From NCBI GenBank assembly GCA_003142375.1, contig PLME01000020.1, forward strand, positions 1-42,764: 42,764 nt of DNA, written 5' to 3'. Position numbers and translations under genes: made by a program. Source of the stretch: Dehalococcoidia bacterium. GTDB taxonomy: Bacteria; Chloroflexota; Dehalococcoidia; GIF9; UBA5629. Below the pieces are notes generated by a model. It saw only the letters and a program-made list of their open reading frames with translations. It made no database searches and was not told the DNA's origin. Positions within the stretch are counted from its first letter, which is position 1. Each line of letters opens with the position of its first letter. This document shows positions 25,212-33,045 of this stretch, in pieces.

Positions 25212-25363
25212 CACTTCCCTTCGTTCAAAGGATTGCTTCGCTTCACTCACAATGACAAAAGGAAAACGTCATTGCGAGGAACGCAGTGACGTGGCAATCT
25301 CATGGAATTAGGTCTGGCAATCACCTTCGTTCAAGGGATTGCATCGGGGTTCGCAATGACATG
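25212..25363. repeat. Dispersed palindromic repeat, copy 6 plus a half copy
   Basis: A half element (about 25212-25256, ending CTCACAATGAC) is followed by a fuller one from CGTCATTGCGAG at 25267 to TCGCAATGAC at 25360. They lie head to tail between the converging htrA-type and ileS genes. Confidence 0.75.
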
Positions 25364-25390
25364 TCAGGGTGAATGTCACTTATTTGACGG

Positions 25391-28300
25391 CTATGAGCCG
25401 GCTTTCTTGATTCCCAGCTCGACTTTAATTCCGGACAGTTTGAATTCCTCGCGGTAGACCCTGTAGTCCGCGATAGCCTCGGCCCACTCCTTCTGCGACC
25501 CCTTCAATTCCAGCGAGAGGGTTTCCTGCTTGATATAGTCGGCAAAGCCGGTCATGACCTTCTCTAGCTGTTCGTCTCCCTGGTAGTAGGTCTCTATATG
25601 ATCGGCGATCTCGAGCCCGGCTGACCTGCGCATGGTTTGCAGCCGCCTGACCACCTCACGGGCGATGCCCTCGGCCTGTAACTCGGGGGTAAGTGCGGTG
25701 ACCACGCCGACCTGGTAGTCGCTTTCCGTCACCAGTGACAGGTCCTTACCTTCCTTCAAGTCCTCAGAGGTAAACTCGACGGCCTTGACGTTCAGCTCGT
25801 CGGTGATCTGGGAGCAAAGGCGTTTGAGCGCATCCCGCTCCCGGGCGGATTTGGCTTTGACATAGACCCTGGGCAGCGGCTGCCGTACTTTCACGGAGCT
25901 CTTGGAGCGAGCCGCACGTCCCATGCTGCAGACTTTCATGGCCAACTCGGTATCGAAAATGATATCGGGGTCGACCAGGCTTTTATCGGCAACCGGGAAC
26001 TCGGCCAGGTGCACACTCTCAGGGGCCTTCTTGTCCACCGTCCTGACCAGGTTCTGGTACATCTCCTCGGCGATGAAGGGGGTGAAGGGAGCGATTAGCT
26101 TGGCCACGGTGACCAGAGCACGGTATAGGGTGTTGTAGGCTGCCAGCTTGTCGTCGTCGTTCTGGCTCTTCCAGAAGCGCCTGCGGCTGCGCCTGACATA
26201 CCAGTTGGAAAGGTCATTGACAAAGGCCTCTATCTTCCTTCCGGCCGCCGTGGGATCGTAATTGGCCAGCATGTCATCGACATCCGTGATCAGCTTGTTG
26301 AGGCTGGATATCAACCACTTGTCCAGGTCGGAAGTGGCAGAGATGGGCCTGTCGTCCGGCACGAAATTATCGATATTGGCATAAATGACAAAGAAGGAAT
26401 AAGTGTTCCACAGCGTGAGCATGAAATTGCGCATGACCTCGACCACCATGTCGGGCGACATACGCCTCACGTTCCCCGGTGCAGTGACCGTCAGCATGTA
26501 CCAGCGCAGGGCGTCGGCGCCCGACGAGTCGAGCACCGTCCACGGGTCGACGACGTTGCCCCGAGTCTTGCTCATCTTCTCGCCCTGGGCATCCAGTATG
26601 TGCCCCAGGCAGATGACATTTTTATAGCAGGGCTGCTCAAAGAGCAGGGTGGAAATGGCGTGCAGGCTGTAAAACCAGCCGCGCGTCTGGTCGACGGCCT
26701 CGGATATATAGTCGGCCGGGAAGCTTTCCTTGAACTTGGCCTGGTTTTCGAAGGGGTAATGCCACTGCGCAAAGGGCATGGAACCCGAATCGAACCAGCA
26801 ATCGATGACCTCGCTCCGCCTGTTCATGCTTCCGCCACACTTGGGGCAGTCATAGCTCAGGTCGTCCACGAAGGGACGGTGCAGGTCCAGGTCATCGGAA
26901 AAGCCCTTAATCCCAGGCTTGGATTTGATCTCATCACGTCCACCCAGGCATTCCAGATGGCCGCATTGGTCGCAGGCCCATATGTTGAGTGGCGTCCCCC
27001 AATAGCGCTCCCGCGAGAAGGCCCAGTCGACGTTATTCTTAAGCCAGTCGCCGAAGCGGCCCTCCTTGATATGCTCGGGGAACCAGTTTATCTGCTCGTT
27101 GCCTGCTATCATCTCGTCCTTTTTGGAGGATGTCCGGATGTACCAGGTCTTCTTGGCGTAATAGACCAGCGGGGCGTCGCAGCGCCAACAGAAAGGATAG
27201 GTATGCGTGATCTTGCCGGACTTAAACAACAGTCCCCTTGATTCCAGGTCCTTGAGGACTTCAGGGTCGGCATCCTTAACGAATTTGCCTGCGAAGGCGT
27301 AGGTGCCGGTTATATTGCCCGAAAGATCGACCTGCTGCACGAAGTCGAGGTTTTCATCGAGCCCGGCCTGGAAGTCGACTTCGCCGAAGGCGGGTGCGAT
27401 ATGGACGATGCCGGTGCCGTCTTCCATGGAGACGAAGTCGGCGTTGATGACCCTGTAAGTCAAGTGGGGATCAGTTGGCTGGACGTCGAACTGTCCCTGC
27501 AGTCCGGGCCTGGCCCTCTTCCTTTCCACGTTGAACTCATGCGGGTTATACAGCGGTACATAGAGCGTTCCGGCCAGATGGCTGCCCTTATAGGTTTTCA
27601 GCACTGTGGAGTCGCCCAAACCCGCCTGTTCCATGAGGGCCTGCGCAAATATCAAATAGTCGCCCTGGTATTCAATCACGGCATAGTCGGCGTCTGCAGC
27701 CAGGGCCAGCGAAGTGTTACCGGGCAGCGTCCACGGAGTGGTGGTCCAGGCCAGGAAATAAGCTTTCCCGGCGGCCACCGTTTTATGTAAAGAGAACTTC
27801 TCTTTGCTGTCGTCGGGCACACTGGCAGGCAGCTTCGATATGCGGAACTTAATATAGATGGAGGGGTCCACCGTATCGTCTTTGTATCCCAGCGCCACCT
27901 CATGGGAGCTGAGGGAGGTGCCGCACCTGGGGCAGTGTGGTGTAACCTTGTAGCCCTGGTAGATAAGCCCCTTGTCCCAAAGCTGTTTGATGGCCCACCA
28001 GCAGGACTCGATATAGGAATTATCCAGGGTCACGTAGGGATGGTCGATATCCAGCCAGAACCCGATCCTTTCCGTGAGCGAGTCCCACTGTTTGACGTAT
28101 TTAAAGACGCTCTCACGGCAGAGGGCGTTGAACTTGGCGATGCCATATTCCTCGATCTGCGCCTTGCCGGTGAAGCCCAGCATCTTCTCGACTTCCAGTT
28201 CGACCGGCAGGCCGTGCGTATCCCATCCGGCCTTCCTGGGAACGCAGAATCCCTTCATGGTCTTGTATCTGGGGATAACATCCTTAAAGACCCTGGAGAG

Positions 28301-28477
28301 TACGTGATGGATGCCGGGGCTGCCGTTGGCGGTGGGAGGTCCTTCGTAAAATATATACTTGGGAGAGGCGCTGCGGGCCTCTATGCTTTTCTCGAAAATG
28401 CGGTCCCTGCGCCAGATTTCCAGTATTCTCTTTTCCAGTTCGGGGAAGCTTATTTTGCTGTTGACGGGCTGGAACAT
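25391..28477 (-). CDS. ileS: Isoleucyl-tRNA synthetase, IleS2 (eukaryote-like) type
   Basis: The 1028-residue enzyme charges tRNA-Ile. The class I HIGH-type motif appears as GIHH near residue 56 and KMSK as KMSKTRGN near residue 636. A large editing insertion lies between them, and Cys-rich pairs (CDQC and CPKC) occur near 495-550. The ~1030-residue length, the GIHHVLSR form of the first motif and the KMSKTRGNVVDPW form of the second are typical of the IleS2 group rather than the ~930-residue IleS1 group; IleS2 enzymes are generally insensitive to mupirocin. The ATG lies two bases after the jag stop codon, so it is the last gene of the rpsF-to-ileS run. Confidence 0.95.
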   Translation of the reverse strand: MFQPVNSKISFPELEKRILEIWRRDRIFEKSIEARSASPKYIFYEGPPTANGSPGIHHVLSRVFKDVIPRYKTMKGFCVPRKAGWDTHGLPVELEVEKMLGFTGKAQIEEYGIAKFNALCRESVFKYVKQWDSLTERIGFWLDIDHPYVTLDNSYIESCWWAIKQLWDKGLIYQGYKVTPHCPRCGTSLSSHEVALGYKDDTVDPSIYIKFRISKLPASVPDDSKEKFSLHKTVAAGKAYFLAWTTTPWTLPGNTSLALAADADYAVIEYQGDYLIFAQALMEQAGLGDSTVLKTYKGSHLAGTLYVPLYNPHEFNVERKRARPGLQGQFDVQPTDPHLTYRVINADFVSMEDGTGIVHIAPAFGEVDFQAGLDENLDFVQQVDLSGNITGTYAFAGKFVKDADPEVLKDLESRGLLFKSGKITHTYPFCWRCDAPLVYYAKKTWYIRTSSKKDEMIAGNEQINWFPEHIKEGRFGDWLKNNVDWAFSRERYWGTPLNIWACDQCGHLECLGGRDEIKSKPGIKGFSDDLDLHRPFVDDLSYDCPKCGGSMNRRSEVIDCWFDSGSMPFAQWHYPFENQAKFKESFPADYISEAVDQTRGWFYSLHAISTLLFEQPCYKNVICLGHILDAQGEKMSKTRGNVVDPWTVLDSSGADALRWYMLTVTAPGNVRRMSPDMVVEVMRNFMLTLWNTYSFFVIYANIDNFVPDDRPISATSDLDKWLISSLNKLITDVDDMLANYDPTAAGRKIEAFVNDLSNWYVRRSRRRFWKSQNDDDKLAAYNTLYRALVTVAKLIAPFTPFIAEEMYQNLVRTVDKKAPESVHLAEFPVADKSLVDPDIIFDTELAMKVCSMGRAARSKSSVKVRQPLPRVYVKAKSARERDALKRLCSQITDELNVKAVEFTSEDLKEGKDLSLVTESDYQVGVVTALTPELQAEGIAREVVRRLQTMRRSAGLEIADHIETYYQGDEQLEKVMTGFADYIKQETLSLELKGSQKEWAEAIADYRVYREEFKLSGIKVELGIKKAGS

Positions 28478-28479
28478 GG

Positions 28480-29142
28480 CTAGCGCTTCCTCATTTGGAT
28501 TACTACCCGGCGACCGTCCCCCTCCCCGGTACTTTGTGTCATCACATCAGGATGATTGGCAAGCGTTATATGAACTATGCGCCTTTCGTCGGGCTGCATG
28601 GGCTCCATGGTTATGGCGCGCTTTCTGTGCGTGACCTGCTCGGCCAGCCGCTCGGCCAGCTTTTTCAAGGTATCGTAATGGCGCTTCTTATACCAGTCGA
28701 CATCGACATTGATGGGGATCCACTTTTTAGACTTCTCCGCAACGATGAGCCTGACCAGGTATTGCAGCGAAGCCAGGGCCTGCCCCCTGCGGCCTATCAA
28801 TACCCCCAGGTCGTCACCTTCTATATTCAAAGTCACCGGCGTGTTCTCGTCCGGCGATGGAGTTACATCTATCTCGGCGGCAATGCCCATGGCTTTCAAA
28901 ATATCGCTCAGCACCTTGCGTGCCATCTCAGACATATCATCCAACTGGCCCGGCTGTTCCTCGTCATCGAGCAGCGTGACCCTGATCTTAGCGTCCTCAG
29001 CGCCCATCCCCAGCATACCGGACTTGCCCTTCTTGATTACCTCAATGTCGACTTCGTCTATGGACACTCCGAGCTGTGCAAGCGCAACTTTTGTCGCCTC
29101 GTCAACCGTTTTCGCGCTTATTTCCAGTTCTCTCAATTTCAT
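28480..29142 (-). CDS. jag: Jag/KhpB-type RNA-binding protein
   Basis: The 220-residue protein has a Jag-N domain (residues 1-55, with the KKGKSGMLGMG motif), an acidic linker, a KH domain (about 75-150, LIGRRGQALASLQYLV) and a C-terminal R3H domain (about 155-220, ending in the basic MRKR). Proteins of this family bind RNA and affect cell-envelope growth and membrane protein insertion. The start overlaps the yidC stop by four bases (ATGA), so the two are translationally coupled, as in many bacteria. Confidence 0.93.
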   Translation of the reverse strand: MKLRELEISAKTVDEATKVALAQLGVSIDEVDIEVIKKGKSGMLGMGAEDAKIRVTLLDDEEQPGQLDDMSEMARKVLSDILKAMGIAAEIDVTPSPDENTPVTLNIEGDDLGVLIGRRGQALASLQYLVRLIVAEKSKKWIPINVDVDWYKKRHYDTLKKLAERLAEQVTHRKRAITMEPMQPDERRIVHITLANHPDVMTQSTGEGDGRRVVIQMRKR

Positions 29143-29948
29143 CCCTTCTTCTTTTCATTACCTTCTTTAAGGGCCTTTGTACCCTGCCCCGTCGCAGGCG
29201 CAGGAGCAGTACCCCTGGATTTCAAAAACGGGAGAGTGAAGTAGCCCCAGCCACCACCCACGGCATACTGTATCCCGATGCCGATTATATTCGACACCAC
29301 CCAATACAGAGCCAGTCCGCTGGGGAACGATAGCGTGAAAAATGAAAACATCAGCGGCATCATCAGTGTCGTCATGCTGGACATCTGCTGCTGCTGGGCA
29401 TCCGCAGGCGGAGGGGTCACCATCTTCTGCTGCACCCACATGGTCACGCCTACCAGTATGGCAAATATCAGGGTGGGGTCGGGCTGTGAAAGGCGCAGCC
29501 CGAGGAAATTCTCGTTCAAAGGTATGGCATGCCCGACCATATCCCAGGGATAGAGGTGTTGTGAAAGCATCAGCAGGTTCTCCGGCGTGGCGGCCAGGGC
29601 CTGCATGATGGACTGGTAAAGGGCTATCCAGATAGGCATTTGTATCAGCATTGGCCACATGCATCCCAGCGGGTTGATGCCGGCCTCTTTGTAAAGCTTC
29701 ATCATCTCCTGCTGCAACTTCTGCTGGTCCCGGGCGTACTTCTTCTGTATTTCCTGAAGCTTGGGCTGCAGCAGCTGCATGGCCTTGGTCGACTGGGTCT
29801 GCTTGTAAGTGAGCGGCGTTAAAATCAGCCTGACAACCACGGTCAGCACGATAATGGCCAAACCGAAATTTTTGAAACACACCTCTGACAGGGCGATAAG
29901 CCCGTTCAGCATGGGATTAAGTATCGCTATATTCCAAATATCAAGCAT
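29139..29948 (-). CDS. yidC: YidC/Oxa1 membrane protein insertase
   Basis: The 269-residue protein is the short YidC form without the large periplasmic domain of Gram-negative bacteria, consistent with a single-membrane cell. Five hydrophobic segments are visible, with a Lys/Gln-rich cytoplasmic loop around residues 70-90 (PKLQEIQKKYARDQQK) and the PLGCMWPMLIQMPIW stretch typical of the family. It inserts membrane proteins alone or with SecYEG. It overlaps jag downstream and starts nine bases after a PQQ-repeat lipoprotein gene, an unusual insertion in this otherwise standard cluster. Confidence 0.95.
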   Translation of the reverse strand: MLDIWNIAILNPMLNGLIALSEVCFKNFGLAIIVLTVVVRLILTPLTYKQTQSTKAMQLLQPKLQEIQKKYARDQQKLQQEMMKLYKEAGINPLGCMWPMLIQMPIWIALYQSIMQALAATPENLLMLSQHLYPWDMVGHAIPLNENFLGLRLSQPDPTLIFAILVGVTMWVQQKMVTPPPADAQQQQMSSMTTLMMPLMFSFFTLSFPSGLALYWVVSNIIGIGIQYAVGGGWGYFTLPFLKSRGTAPAPATGQGTKALKEGNEKKKG

Positions 29949-29957
29949 TTATCTGAC

Positions 29958-31136
29958 CTATTTTAAATACGATGAGAATTTCCACACGATAGTGCTCTTG
30001 GCCGTATCCACGGCATAAATGTTATGGTCCCTGGCATAAACATAGACGATATCGCCGCTGGCATATATGGGGCTGTAAACGGTGAATTCCACCGAATTGG
30101 TATTTATCAGTGCTCCGCTGCCGGCGTCGAGCTTATATAAGGTGCCTTTGTCGCTTATGGTATACACGTTGTTCCCCGAAACAGCCGGCGGTGCGACTAT
30201 GGGGGCATCGGCCGTAAACTGCCAGAGCTGCTGTCCTGTGGCCGGGTCGAACGCGTACAATTTCTGATCCAAACATGCAGCGTAGAGCTTGCCGTTTGCC
30301 GCCAATGGCTGCGCCCAGAACCAGTTGTCGCCGGTAGCCTTCCACTTTTCCTGCCCGGTAGCTTTGTCCAGGGCGTAAAGATAGCGGTCGAAGGTGCCGA
30401 AATAGATTGTATCATTGGAAACTGTGATTGATGAAGATACCGCCGACGGGATCTTGATGCTCCATACCTGTTTGCCTGTGTCCGCCGATATGGCGTATAC
30501 ATCTCCGCCGTAGTTCCCTGCGTAAATGACGCCGTTATCGATGGCCGGGCTAGTCCAGATCTTGCTGGATGTTTGGAAATCCCAGTTAAAGTCGCCGGTA
30601 ACTGCATCCAACGAATATATCTTGGAATCCGAGCTGCCGAAATACAGGCTCTTGCCGTCAGTGATTATATTGCCGACTATAGCGCCGACCGTATCGGTCC
30701 CTTCCCTGGGATAGATCCATCTGATCGCACCTTTAACGGCGTTGATGGCGTAGATTTTGCCGCTGTAGCTGCCGACATAAACCAGGTCTTCGGCTACAAC
30801 GGGAGTATCATAAATGCCCATGCCGGTGGCCGAAGAAGATGGCGAGCACATGGGGCCGCAGGAGGCGCCCCCTGAGGCGGCCTTGATCTGATAGACCCAT
30901 TCGTTATCGGCGGGGAAGGTCTTATTGTCGCTGCGTGCCTGCGGGTCGAGGGCAATGACCTTGCCTTCCATCGATCCGAAGCAAAGAACCTGTTTGTAAG
31001 CGGTGAATCCGGACCATCCCTGCGCCGCGGTGCCAGAGCAGCCTCCGCCTCCGGACAACGAACAACCGGAGACAAACACCAGCAACAGGATGGTCAGTAT
31101 TAATATAATGTTTACGTATTTTCTTACTTTGCTCAT
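29958..31136 (-). CDS. Lipoprotein with PQQ-type beta-propeller repeats
   Basis: This 392-residue protein starts at the ATG at 31136 (AGGAT upstream; a TTG one codon earlier is less likely). A basic N-terminus, a hydrophobic helix and the lipobox VSGC indicate export and lipid anchoring. The mature part has at least seven propeller blades with the recurring pattern of an Asp-Ala or Asp-Pro, a Thr-Gly and then an aromatic Trp (for example DKATGQEKW, DPATGQQLW, SADTGKQVW). BamB shares this fold, but the surrounding genes suggest a single-membrane cell without a BAM complex. Its place between yidD and yidC suggests a role in membrane protein insertion, quality control or envelope scaffolding; that is inference. 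Blade residues do not show clear enzymatic PQQ binding. Confidence 0.85.
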   Translation of the reverse strand: MSKVRKYVNIILILTILLLVFVSGCSLSGGGGCSGTAAQGWSGFTAYKQVLCFGSMEGKVIALDPQARSDNKTFPADNEWVYQIKAASGGASCGPMCSPSSSATGMGIYDTPVVAEDLVYVGSYSGKIYAINAVKGAIRWIYPREGTDTVGAIVGNIITDGKSLYFGSSDSKIYSLDAVTGDFNWDFQTSSKIWTSPAIDNGVIYAGNYGGDVYAISADTGKQVWSIKIPSAVSSSITVSNDTIYFGTFDRYLYALDKATGQEKWKATGDNWFWAQPLAANGKLYAACLDQKLYAFDPATGQQLWQFTADAPIVAPPAVSGNNVYTISDKGTLYKLDAGSGALINTNSVEFTVYSPIYASGDIVYVYARDHNIYAVDTAKSTIVWKFSSYLK

Positions 31137-31168
31137 CAACTATCCTGATCTATACAAGATATAATAAT

Positions 31169-31381
31169 TTACGGCACCGGATCGTACCTGCTTTCAGTCC
31201 AGGGATTGCAGCGGCATATCCTTAAAAAAGTCATCCATCCGCCCTTCAGCAGACCGTATTTCTGTATGGCCTCATAACCATATTGAGAGCAGGTGGGTGT
31301 GAACCGGCAGGCCGGCGGCGTAACCCGGGATATGGTTCCCTGGTAGACCTTAATTGATTTCAGGGCCAACTGTTTTAACAT
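31169..31381 (-). CDS. yidD: YidD membrane protein insertion efficiency factor
   Basis: The 70-residue protein shows the YidD pattern [19 protein letters not shown] followed by GGW...RICRCNPW, with the conserved cysteines. It is a small membrane-associated protein that helps YidC-dependent insertion. Its ATG lies inside the end of rnpA, overlapping by 32 bases, which is common in this cluster and implies coupled translation. Confidence 0.95.
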   Translation of the reverse strand: MLKQLALKSIKVYQGTISRVTPPACRFTPTCSQYGYEAIQKYGLLKGGWMTFLRICRCNPWTESRYDPVP

Positions 31382-31712
31382 CGTTTATCAACAAATCCGC
31401 ACGGCGCAGCAATTTGACCGCACTGGCTCGCAATTTATGGTAATCAGCATCAACTATACCGCGGCGCGCTATAAATACTATATCCCACCCGTCTTTAATT
31501 CCCAGTAGCCGCACATTCTCCTTTAGCAGTCGTTTCACGCGGTTTCTGACAGTCGCTTTGCCGATGTCCTTGGTAACTGAGAACCCTACTCTTGTGGTAT
31601 CCAGGCCATTAGAGAGTATTTTTATTACCAGCAGATTCTCAGCAAATGCCCTGCCTGATTCATACACTGCTAAATACTGTGCTCTCCTGGTTAAAGCCAA
31701 TCTCTTGGCCAT
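31350..31712 (-). CDS. rnpA: Ribonuclease P protein component
   Basis: The 120-residue basic protein has the RnpA signature [13 protein letters not shown] around residue 56 and an [15 protein letters not shown] lead-in. It binds the RNase P RNA and helps it cut tRNA precursors. It follows rpmH with only six bases between them and overlaps yidD, the classic rpmH-rnpA-yidD order. The RNase P RNA gene is not in the window. Confidence 0.95.
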   Translation of the reverse strand: MAKRLALTRRAQYLAVYESGRAFAENLLVIKILSNGLDTTRVGFSVTKDIGKATVRNRVKRLLKENVRLLGIKDGWDIVFIARRGIVDADYHKLRASAVKLLRRADLLINDVKTVGPEIN

Positions 31713-31718
31713 ATATTG

Positions 31719-31859
31719 CTATACCTGAGTGAGCTTCCAGCGTCCCCTGGCGCGCCGTGCTTTTAATACGTCACGGCCACCGCGCGTGGACATCCTGGCA
31801 CGGTAACCGTGCTTTCTTATTCTTCCTCTTTTTTTCGGTTGATATGTCCTCTTGGGCAA
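31719..31859 (-). CDS. rpmH: Ribosomal protein L34
   Basis: This 46-residue gene lies in the gap between rpsR and rnpA. Reading the minus strand from the TTG at 31859 gives a protein starting [18 protein letters not shown] and continuing with [19 protein letters not shown], the complete L34 pattern. A GGAG seven bases upstream supports the TTG start. L34 is a small, very basic protein of the large ribosomal subunit. The stop is a TAG at 31719-31721, six bases before the rnpA ATG. Confidence 0.93.
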   Translation of the reverse strand: MPKRTYQPKKRGRIRKHGYRARMSTRGGRDVLKARRARGRWKLTQV

Positions 31860-31878
31860 TTCAATTCTCCAGATTAGA

Positions 31879-32169
31879 TTAGGCTTTTCGTTCGCCGCCG
31901 CTTATATTATAAACGTGGTTGGGAGAAGCGGGCAGCATGGCCAGATACCTGGCCCTTTTAATGGCCTGAGACAGGCTGCGTTGATGTTTGGCGCACACAC
32001 CCGTGCGCCTGCGCGGTACGATCTTCCCACGGTCGGAAACGAAACGCTGTACAAGGGTTATGTTCTTATAATCTATCGGCGTTTTATCAACGCAAAACAT
32101 GCAAACCTTGGGTTTGACGATAAATTTGCGTCCCCTTTCCCTTCTGACTTGGCCGGTATTGGTTTCCAT
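31879..32169 (-). CDS. rpsR: Ribosomal protein S18
   Basis: The 96-residue protein has the S18 core (the [18 protein letters not shown] stretch and [13 protein letters not shown]). It also carries CMFC and a later CAKHQR, so it is the zinc-binding C+ form. The ATG at 32169 is the only good start, but the AGGAGG lies about 15 bases upstream, which is longer than usual. It follows ssb by 34 bases and precedes rpmH by 19, joining the rpsF-ssb-rpsR cluster to the rpmH-rnpA cluster. Confidence 0.95.
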   Translation of the reverse strand: METNTGQVRRERGRKFIVKPKVCMFCVDKTPIDYKNITLVQRFVSDRGKIVPRRRTGVCAKHQRSLSQAIKRARYLAMLPASPNHVYNISGGERKA

Positions 32170-32203
32170 AGGTTTATTAGTAGTCCTCCTTCATATTCAG
32201 GAT

Positions 32204-32608
32204 TTAAAAGGGGATGTCATCGGGTTCAATATCCCCTTCTTCTGCCGGAACCTCTTCGGGCGGTAACGGTGCTGCGCCCTGCCGGTCGAGGAAAATAACC
32301 CTGTCAGCCGTAACTTCGAGGCTGAGGTGCTTCTGCCCGTCCTTGCCATCCCACGTACGGGTCCGCAAGGTTCCCTCGACGTAAACCAGCTTCCCCTTGG
32401 TTAAAAACTGGTTGCAGGCCTCAGCCTGCTTTCTCCAGGCGCTGATGCGGAACCATTCGGTCTCCTTTTTTACCGAACCATCCGCCTGTGGCGTATTTCG
32501 GTTGGTCGCCAGCGTAAAGGTCGTCACAGGCACACCGCTGGGTGTGAACCTCATCTCCGGATCGCCGCCGACATTGCCGATTAACAGAATCTTATTCAAA
32601 CTCGCCAT
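32204..32608 (-). CDS. ssb: Single-stranded DNA-binding protein
   Basis: From the ATG at 32608 (GGGAGGGG upstream; a TTG one codon earlier is possible) the protein has 134 residues. The OB-fold begins with LNKILLIGNVGGDPEMR, and the typical TEWFRISAW and KLVYVEGTLRTRTW stretches follow. The C-terminus is acidic and ends in DDIPF, the tip that recruits repair and replication proteins. It lies between rpsF and rpsR, as in many bacteria. Confidence 0.95.
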   Translation of the reverse strand: MASLNKILLIGNVGGDPEMRFTPSGVPVTTFTLATNRNTPQADGSVKKETEWFRISAWRKQAEACNQFLTKGKLVYVEGTLRTRTWDGKDGQKHLSLEVTADRVIFLDRQGAAPLPPEEVPAEEGDIEPDDIPF

Positions 32609-32624
32609 CAACCCCTCCCGAAAC

Positions 32625-32912
32625 TTAACTCTTTTCGCGTATGAACAAATACCTTAAAACGTCATCCGTGAGCTTCAGACTGGCATCCAACTCTTTAAGG
32701 GATGTCTGATTGATCTGAATTTTTTCAAGTATATAGTTCCCTTCCATCTGCTTTTTGATCGGATACGCAAGCCTGCGCTTGCCCCAGGGGATAGTCTCGG
32801 AAACCGTCCCGCCCTGTTTGGCAATAAGATCGTTGACCTTTCCCATCAAGCGGGAAAAATCCTCTTCAGTTAGTGTTGGGTTTAAAATGAAAACCAGTTC
32901 GTAACCGGGCAC
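32625..32912 (-). CDS. rpsF: Ribosomal protein S6
   Basis: The 95-residue protein starts YELVFILNPTLTEED and contains WGKRRLAYPIKKQMEGNY, both diagnostic of S6. The start is a GTG at 32912 with GGAGG seven bases upstream. S6 pairs with S18 (rpsR) in the small subunit. It is the first gene of the ten-gene minus-strand run and has a good promoter at 32944-32972. Confidence 0.95.
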   Translation of the reverse strand: MPGYELVFILNPTLTEEDFSRLMGKVNDLIAKQGGTVSETIPWGKRRLAYPIKKQMEGNYILEKIQINQTSLKELDASLKLTDDVLRYLFIREKS

Positions 32913-32943
32913 AATAAATCCTCCAGCTTGCGAAATTCTATTG

Positions 32944-32972
32944 ATTATATCACACGGCTAAACCTGCAACAA
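32944..32972 (-). promoter_or_regulatory. Promoter of the rpsF-ssb-rpsR-rpmH... run
   Basis: On the minus strand TTGTTG (32967-32972) and a perfect TATAAT (32944-32949) are separated by 17 bases, about 30 bases before the rpsF GTG. It lies back to back with the ychF promoter. Confidence 0.65.
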
Positions 32973-32993
32973 CCACAAAACCCCTCATCGCTA

Positions 32994-33022
32994 TTGCATT
33001 TTCATTGGGGCTGGCATATAGT
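32994..33022 (+). promoter_or_regulatory. Putative promoter of ychF
   Basis: TTGCAT (32994-32999) and TATAGT (33017-33022) are 17 bases apart, 24 bases before the ychF ATG. Together with the opposing promoter at 32944-32972 it makes a compact divergent control region. Confidence 0.5.
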
Positions 33023-33045
33023 TTTTAGGTTAGCGAGGCCATACG

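Noticed and set aside
11661-25363. Repeated sequences considered as a CRISPR array
   Set aside because: Copies are kilobases apart, in both orientations, palindromic and of unequal length, with no regular spacers and no cas genes.
26600-27241. Plus-strand frame opposite ileS
   Set aside because: It lies entirely within the well-conserved ileS coding sequence and has no protein family features.
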